Source: JAWXTP01 sp044433415
Lineage (GTDB): Bacteria > Bacteroidota > Bacteroidia > Bacteroidales > Rikenellaceae
DNA: 35,748 nt
Assembly: GCA_044433415.1 (NCBI GenBank)
Contig: JAWXTP010000017.1
Location: forward strand, 1 to 35,748
Direction: 5' to 3'
Position numbers and translations under genes: made by a program. Below the pieces are notes generated by a model that was not told the origin of the DNA, did not search any database, and saw nothing but the letters and a program-made list of their open reading frames with translations. Positions 31,737 through 35,748 of this stretch are shown here, in pieces (the first letter of the stretch is position 1; every line of letters begins with the position of its first letter).

Positions 31737-33413
31737 ATGAAAGGTATTAATAATACGACGACATCTAATTTTGAGCACTTAATAGGAAGTCGAACAAAAT
31801 ATGTAATTCCTAAATTTCAAAGAGATTACTCTTGGGACACTCAACAGTGGGATGATTTATGGATGGATATTGAGTCTATATTAACTAGTGGTGATGATCA
31901 TTACATGGGTTATCTTGTTTTACAGAGCGATAGTGATGAAAAGATAAATTATGTAATTGATGGTCAACAACGATTTACAACAATCACTATAATTATTTTA
32001 GCAGCCATAAAAGCGATAAAAAATCTTGTAGAAAAGGAAGTTGATAAAGATAATAACATAACACGTATCAATCAGTTGACTACATTCTATATAGGATTTC
32101 AAAATCCTATATCTTTGGAGTATGATAACATTTTGCATTTAAACAGGAATAACAATGCTTATTTCAAGGATTATATTGTAAAGTTAGGAGAGCTTCGTAG
32201 TAGAGGTACTTTGTCAACTGAAAAATTAATGAAAAGGTGCTTTGAGTTTTATGAAGATAGGCTTAAAAATAAGTATAAGTCAGGAGAAGAGTATGCACAA
32301 TTTATTACAACATTAGTAAATAGTTTGTATTTTACTGTTATAACAGTAAGTGATGAGATGAATGCTTTTAAAGTATTTGAAACGTTGAATGCTAGAGGTG
32401 TGCAATTATCATCTTCTGATTTACTAAAGAACTATCTTTTCTCGTTAATAGATCAAAACACTGTACACAATGGTATTATTAGTGATTTAGAAGAAAAGTG
32501 GATAAAACTTACAGCGAATGTAAAAGAGCAAAAATTACCTGAGTTTATTCGATATTACTGGAATTCAAAGAATAAGACAATTAGAGGAAATGAGCTTTTT
32601 AATGAGTTGCGCAAAAACATTAAAGAACCCTCACAAGTTTTTTCAATTATTAATGAAATGATTATGTATAGTGATGTGTATATGGCACTCCAAAATCCTA
32701 ATGATGAATATTGGGAAAATAATCCAGAAATAATGAATAATGTTTTATTGTTAAAGAACTTTGGCATAAAGCAAGCCTTTCCTTTGCTTATGGCTTCAAA
32801 TATATGTTTAAGAAGTGACGAATTTAGTCAAGTTTTAAAAGATGTTGTTGTTATAAGTTTTAGGTATAACGTAATTTGTGGTAAAAACCCAAATGATATA
32901 GAGAGGGCATACAATGATGTTGCTCTAAATATAAGTAGTAAAAGGGTGTATGACAAATCAATTCTTAAAAGGGTATATGTTGAAGATAGTGAATTTACAG
33001 GAGTATTCATAAACAAAACGTTTACTGAAAATTCACGCAATAATAGAATAATTAAATATATTCTTTCAAAGTTAGAATTGCATAATGGAGGTAGAACAGT
33101 TGATGTAGATTTAGAAACAGACACAATAGAGCATATCTTACCTCAAAATCCTAGTGAAGACTGGAATTTTGATAGTGACGATGTAGAGCGATTTATTTAC
33201 AGGCTAGGCAATATGTGTATTCTTGAAAAAGGACTTAATAACGGCATAGGTAATAGTTCATACGAAAACAAGAAAACTATATTAAATAAATCTTCTTTTA
33301 ATGACACTAGCGTGATACCAACTCAATATTCTGAGTGGAGTAGTCAATCTATTAACAATAGACAATCTAAGATGGCAAAAGTTGCTAAAGGTATTTGGAA
33401 AATACAATTTTAG
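31737..33413 (+). CDS. DUF262-DUF1524 protein (GmrSD-like, single chain)
   Basis: In 558 residues the N-terminal DUF262 domain shows IPKFQRDYSW (24-33), HYMGYLVLQ and the ParB-like nucleotide-binding motif D75-G-Q-Q-R79 in VIDGQQRFTTI, then KVFETLNARGVQLSSSDLLKNYLF. The C-terminal DUF1524 domain has TIEHILPQNPSEDW (about 462-475) with the HNH-type histidine, then RLGNMCILEKGLN and KKTILNKSSF. GmrSD is a type IV restriction system against modified phage DNA; here both halves are fused and no second subunit is beside it. Defence is likely but unproven, as many DUF262-DUF1524 proteins are uncharacterised. It is a lone gene between two terminators. Confidence 0.88.
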   Translation: MKGINNTTTSNFEHLIGSRTKYVIPKFQRDYSWDTQQWDDLWMDIESILTSGDDHYMGYLVLQSDSDEKINYVIDGQQRFTTITIIILAAIKAIKNLVEKEVDKDNNITRINQLTTFYIGFQNPISLEYDNILHLNRNNNAYFKDYIVKLGELRSRGTLSTEKLMKRCFEFYEDRLKNKYKSGEEYAQFITTLVNSLYFTVITVSDEMNAFKVFETLNARGVQLSSSDLLKNYLFSLIDQNTVHNGIISDLEEKWIKLTANVKEQKLPEFIRYYWNSKNKTIRGNELFNELRKNIKEPSQVFSIINEMIMYSDVYMALQNPNDEYWENNPEIMNNVLLLKNFGIKQAFPLLMASNICLRSDEFSQVLKDVVVISFRYNVICGKNPNDIERAYNDVALNISSKRVYDKSILKRVYVEDSEFTGVFINKTFTENSRNNRIIKYILSKLELHNGGRTVDVDLETDTIEHILPQNPSEDWNFDSDDVERFIYRLGNMCILEKGLNNGIGNSSYENKKTILNKSSFNDTSVIPTQYSEWSSQSINNRQSKMAKVAKGIWKIQF

Positions 33414-33486
33414 AGGCAATTACTGAAACCTTCTTAAGTTTTCATAAGTATATTTACCTTTTAGGACGTTAGCCTTTATAAATATC

Positions 33487-33522
33487 ACAGGGTGGTTTTC
33501 GACTGAAAACCACCCTGTTTTT
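33487..33522. terminator. Terminator between the DUF262 gene and the winged-helix regulator
   Basis: Perfect 14-base arms (33487-33500 and 33505-33518) around GACT, with a T-run after. It separates convergent genes. Confidence 0.88.
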
Positions 33523-33541
33523 AAAAGTTCTCTAAATTACG

Positions 33542-33826
33542 TTACAGGTGCAGGTAACTCTTTAAGTTCTCAACATATATTTCAAATGCTGTGTGTCCTA
33601 AATCAGTAATAGAACATGTGGTGCGTGGTCGCTTACCCACAAACTCCTTTTTTACTTCTATATATCCTGCTTTTTGCAGTTTATCTAACTGTACACTTAT
33701 ATTACCCGAAGTAGCACCGCATTGCTCTTTTAGGTAGGTGAAATCTGCTTCTTCAACACTTACCAAGATTGAGATTATCCCTAACCTTAGTTCTGAGTGG
33801 AGTAGAGGATCAAGTTCTTTAAGCAT
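33542..33826 (-). CDS. Winged-helix transcriptional regulator (HTH_27 type)
   Basis: A 94-residue protein with the pattern LHSELRLGIISILVSVEEADFTYLKE, ATSGNISVQLDKLQKAGYIEV and a wing KKEFVGKRPRTTCSITDLG, as in small MarR/PadR-related winged-helix proteins. It overlaps the membrane protein gene upstream by 8 bases, a gene pair that I recall as frequent in Bacteroidetes, where regulator and membrane protein are encoded together. Its own gene pair is the likeliest target. Confidence 0.85.
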   Translation of the reverse strand: MLKELDPLLHSELRLGIISILVSVEEADFTYLKEQCGATSGNISVQLDKLQKAGYIEVKKEFVGKRPRTTCSITDLGHTAFEIYVENLKSYLHL

Positions 33827-34445
33827 TTCTTTTTGATTTAATGAAATAATTTAGTTTTATACCAGGGACAATCATTGATATAATAGCCCATAGTCCAAAT
33901 ATTCCTGAGTGAATATGTATTGAATTAGACAGTAAAGCAATAGATAGTATTACACCTATTATGCCTCCTATTCTAAGAGGTTTAAAGTCAATAATTATAA
34001 CAGTTGATATTAAACCTAAGCTAACTATCAGCATTTCTGCAAAAGGTATTAAAGCCATTAGGTTAACTCCTGAAATAATTAAATTTTCTTTTGTTAAGAA
34101 AACCAAACCTAATAATACAATTGGTAGTAGTACTGTAGTGATGGTTATGTACAACCATAGCTTGCTAACCATTTTGTCAATTTTTGTTGTAATCACTGGT
34201 CTTTTATTTGAGGTTAATTTTTCCCATAATGTACCAATAACAGGAGCAAGCATCCATGCCCAAAAACTTAATGGACTTTCAGTGAAATATAACAGTATAC
34301 ATACAACAGTATTTGCAATAAGAACTGATATTCCCCAGCTGATTAAACTATTCCCAGAACCTACTTCTAGATTCATCTTTGTGTTTTGCATCATACGAGT
34401 GATAAGCTCTAAGCTCTCTTTCTCATTTAATCTACGTTCTTCCAT
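33819..34445 (-). CDS. Multi-span membrane protein paired with the winged-helix regulator
   Basis: I start at 34445 (MEERRLNEKESLELITRMMQ); a longer reading adds 25 residues with no family look. The 208-residue protein begins with an amphipathic segment, then has about six hydrophobic spans in pairs (SLISWGISVLIANTVVCILL, FWAWMLAPVIGTLW, LWLYITITTVLLPIVLLGLV, LMALIPFAEMLIVSLGLIS, IGGIIGVILSIALLS, GIFGLWAIISMIVPG). Function is unknown. A -7-like TAAATTTG (minus, 34518-34525) lies upstream. Confidence 0.75.
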   Translation of the reverse strand: MEERRLNEKESLELITRMMQNTKMNLEVGSGNSLISWGISVLIANTVVCILLYFTESPLSFWAWMLAPVIGTLWEKLTSNKRPVITTKIDKMVSKLWLYITITTVLLPIVLLGLVFLTKENLIISGVNLMALIPFAEMLIVSLGLISTVIIIDFKPLRIGGIIGVILSIALLSNSIHIHSGIFGLWAIISMIVPGIKLNYFIKSKRNA

Positions 34446-34544
34446 GTTTGATAAATTTAAAAATTGATAATTTAAAGTATTAATATATTGCAACATAAAT
34501 AAGTTTATTTTATAAACCAAATTTAAAACAAACTTTTTTAAATT

Positions 34545-34937
34545 TTATATTATTGCTTTTGTTGAACAGCAATAAATATCTAACTTACTATCAAGCACTG
34601 CGGAAAAATCGTCCTCAGGTGACGAGCATTTATCAATCAAGAACCTTTGATGCCCCCAAGGGATGTTAAATAAAAGACAAGATTTTAATTCGTCAACAAC
34701 CTGTTGACGAATTATATCACATTGACTATAAAACTTATAGAAGTGTTTCATGTAATTTATATTTGTCTCTGAAAAACCCTTTGCATCTGGAAATTCAGCT
34801 TGTAAATATTTACTGAGTTTAGCAAAAAAGTCACTTCCCCAAGTCGATTCTAACTGTTTCTCAGATATATCTTTACCCAAGCTCCAATATAGGTGCAAAA
34901 GCTCTATTTTAAGGGAACTTCTATTAAAAAATATCAC
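34545..34937 (-). pseudogene. PDDEXK nuclease (DUF1016/YhcG) N-terminal domain fragment
   Basis: The reading frame (opening with GTG at 34937) contains LLHLYWSLGKDISEKQ, WGSDFFAKLSKYLQAEFPDA, GFSETNINYMKHFYKFY and NIPWGHQRFLIDK, as in the N-terminal domain of DUF1016 proteins. It then runs into unrelated residues and stops; the nuclease domain with its catalytic PD-(D/E)xK is missing, as is the usual N-terminus (an in-frame stop lies three codons upstream). It is therefore a remnant of a gene about three times longer. Confidence 0.75.
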
Positions 34938-35000
34938 AGTACCTCAGCATAAAATTTCTGCTAAGAAGTAAATGTTTTTACCCGTTCTTCCAATACTCAC

Positions 35001-35748
35001 TTAATAATTAAGTCCAACGACCCAAAGAGGAATAGTGTTTAAGTAGCCGAACTCTATACCGTCTTTGACAATGTATCCCCTCTGCACACCCTCAAGCTGC
35101 TTTAGCCCTTTACTCTTTCCTCCAACTTCAAAGTCAATATCACCTATTTTGAAATCAACTACTTTAGATGTAATAACATCATTATTGACACGTAGCTGAT
35201 TCATAAAAAACGTCTCTCTTACGTTGCCTATATTAGTAGACTCCGATGCGAGAGTATAGATTAACGATGTATTGTCGAGATATATCTTGTCGATTTTCCC
35301 AAGTCCTTTAATTCCACCAGTAGCATCCCTAAGTTGAGAAATAAGACCTGCCTCCTCAATATATAGAAGGTAATCAGCAATGCTATTTCTACTTGCTCCC
35401 AGCGATGTGGCAATACTACTCACATTAGGTTTGAATGGGACACTTCGAGAGATTATTGAGAGCAACTGTTTTAGCTTTCTTGCAGTCGAGATATTTATTC
35501 CTCCATAGTGCGGAATATCAGTTTCGATAGTTTGATTTATTACCTGGTGTAATCGAACGTCAAAGTCACTATCTCCAGAAAAAGGGTAGTAGCCACGTCT
35601 TAGGTAATCATCAAAATATGCAAGGGGCTTGAAACCACTTGGAGTCTCGATGTTGTGTGTGAGAATGCTCTCCAAACTAACTGTAGGGAGTGAAATATTA
35701 TGGAACAACTTTAGATACTCTCTAAATGAGAGACCCTGCATATGGTAC
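35001..35748 (-). CDS. AAA-family ATPase, DUF4143 C-terminal part (partial, runs off right edge)
   Basis: The visible 248 codons read GLSFREYLKLFHN, YLRRGYYPF, a DUF4143 domain with NPNVSSIA-like KPNVSSIATSLGASRNSIADYLLYIEEAGLI, KIDKIYLDNTSLIYTLA, ETFFMNQLR, DFKIGDIDFEVGGKSKGLKQL, and a C-terminal GYLNTIPLWVVGL. The P-loop domain that starts these proteins must lie beyond 35748; the frame stays open to the edge (Y-H-M-Q-G). The family is common in Bacteroidetes, function not settled. The stop lies 63 bases before the DUF1016 fragment. Confidence 0.85.
   Translation of the reverse strand, partial: YHMQGLSFREYLKLFHNISLPTVSLESILTHNIETPSGFKPLAYFDDYLRRGYYPFSGDSDFDVRLHQVINQTIETDIPHYGGINISTARKLKQLLSIISRSVPFKPNVSSIATSLGASRNSIADYLLYIEEAGLISQLRDATGGIKGLGKIDKIYLDNTSLIYTLASESTNIGNVRETFFMNQLRVNNDVITSKVVDFKIGDIDFEVGGKSKGLKQLEGVQRGYIVKDGIEFGYLNTIPLWVVGLNY

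Overview
The window looks like a chromosomal segment of a low-GC member of the Bacteroidetes, most likely Bacteroidales. The evidence is the AT-rich composition, gene leaders without clear Shine-Dalgarno sequences, repeated matches to the Bacteroidetes promoter (TTTG, about 19-21 nt, then TAnnTTTG), family types such as DUF4954, DUF4250 and HzsA-like proteins, and two S-type sulfatases of the kind common in anaerobic glycan-degrading Bacteroidetes. I see no rRNA, tRNA or CRISPR array.

Layout. (1) 1-1761: the end of a probable IS66-family element and a decayed DUF4954 beta-helix gene, broken by an in-frame TGA and apparently cut at its 3' end by the IS. (2) 2177-5455: Rel/SpoT stringent-response enzyme, a small membrane-anchored protein and a HIT hydrolase. 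(3) 5456-6880: an XRE/Cro-like regulator embedded in an array of TTACAnnTGTAA inverted repeats lying both upstream (covering its promoter) and downstream of it, with two large hairpins at its 3' end. (4) 6881-10986, minus strand: gyrB, free-methionine-sulfoxide reductase (overlapping gyrB by one base), then a zinc-type ABC binding lipoprotein and ATPase with no permease. (5) 11265-13360, minus: a NamZ-type peptidoglycan exo-muramidase followed by an FtsE-like ATPase with a degenerate Q-loop and a long acidic tail. (6) 13490-16189, plus: a GT4 glycosyltransferase and an NhaD antiporter.

(7) 16273-19571, minus: an arsenic operon read as arsR, a small redox thioredoxin (ArsE-like), a Cys-rich repeat lipoprotein with thioredoxin fold (ArsF-like), a DsbD-like permease (ArsG-like), arsC and a DUF318/ArsP-type permease. 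It has a textbook Bacteroidetes promoter at arsR. (8) 19780-23763, plus and divergent from arsR: a secreted beta-propeller, a secreted diheme HzsA-like protein and a zinc-less sirtuin. (9) 23832-25546: a ferric-reductase-like heme membrane protein carrying His-rich repeats, DUF4250, and a YecH-like metal-binding protein. (10) 25615-31556: two divergent S-type sulfatases, the second heading a tight secreted operon with a ThuA-like lipoprotein, an M64 metallopeptidase and an M15 peptidase. (11) 31737-35748: a single-chain DUF262-DUF1524 (GmrSD-like) protein, a membrane protein/winged-helix pair, a PDDEXK (DUF1016) gene fragment and the C-terminal part of an AAA/DUF4143 ATPase running off the right edge.

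Most interesting: the operator array around the XRE gene; the beta-propeller/HzsA-like/sirtuin cluster beside the arsenic operon; the Cys-pair repeats of the ArsF-like lipoprotein; and the unusual FtsE-like ATPase coupled to a muramidase gene. All functional calls come from motif reading by eye; no database search was run.
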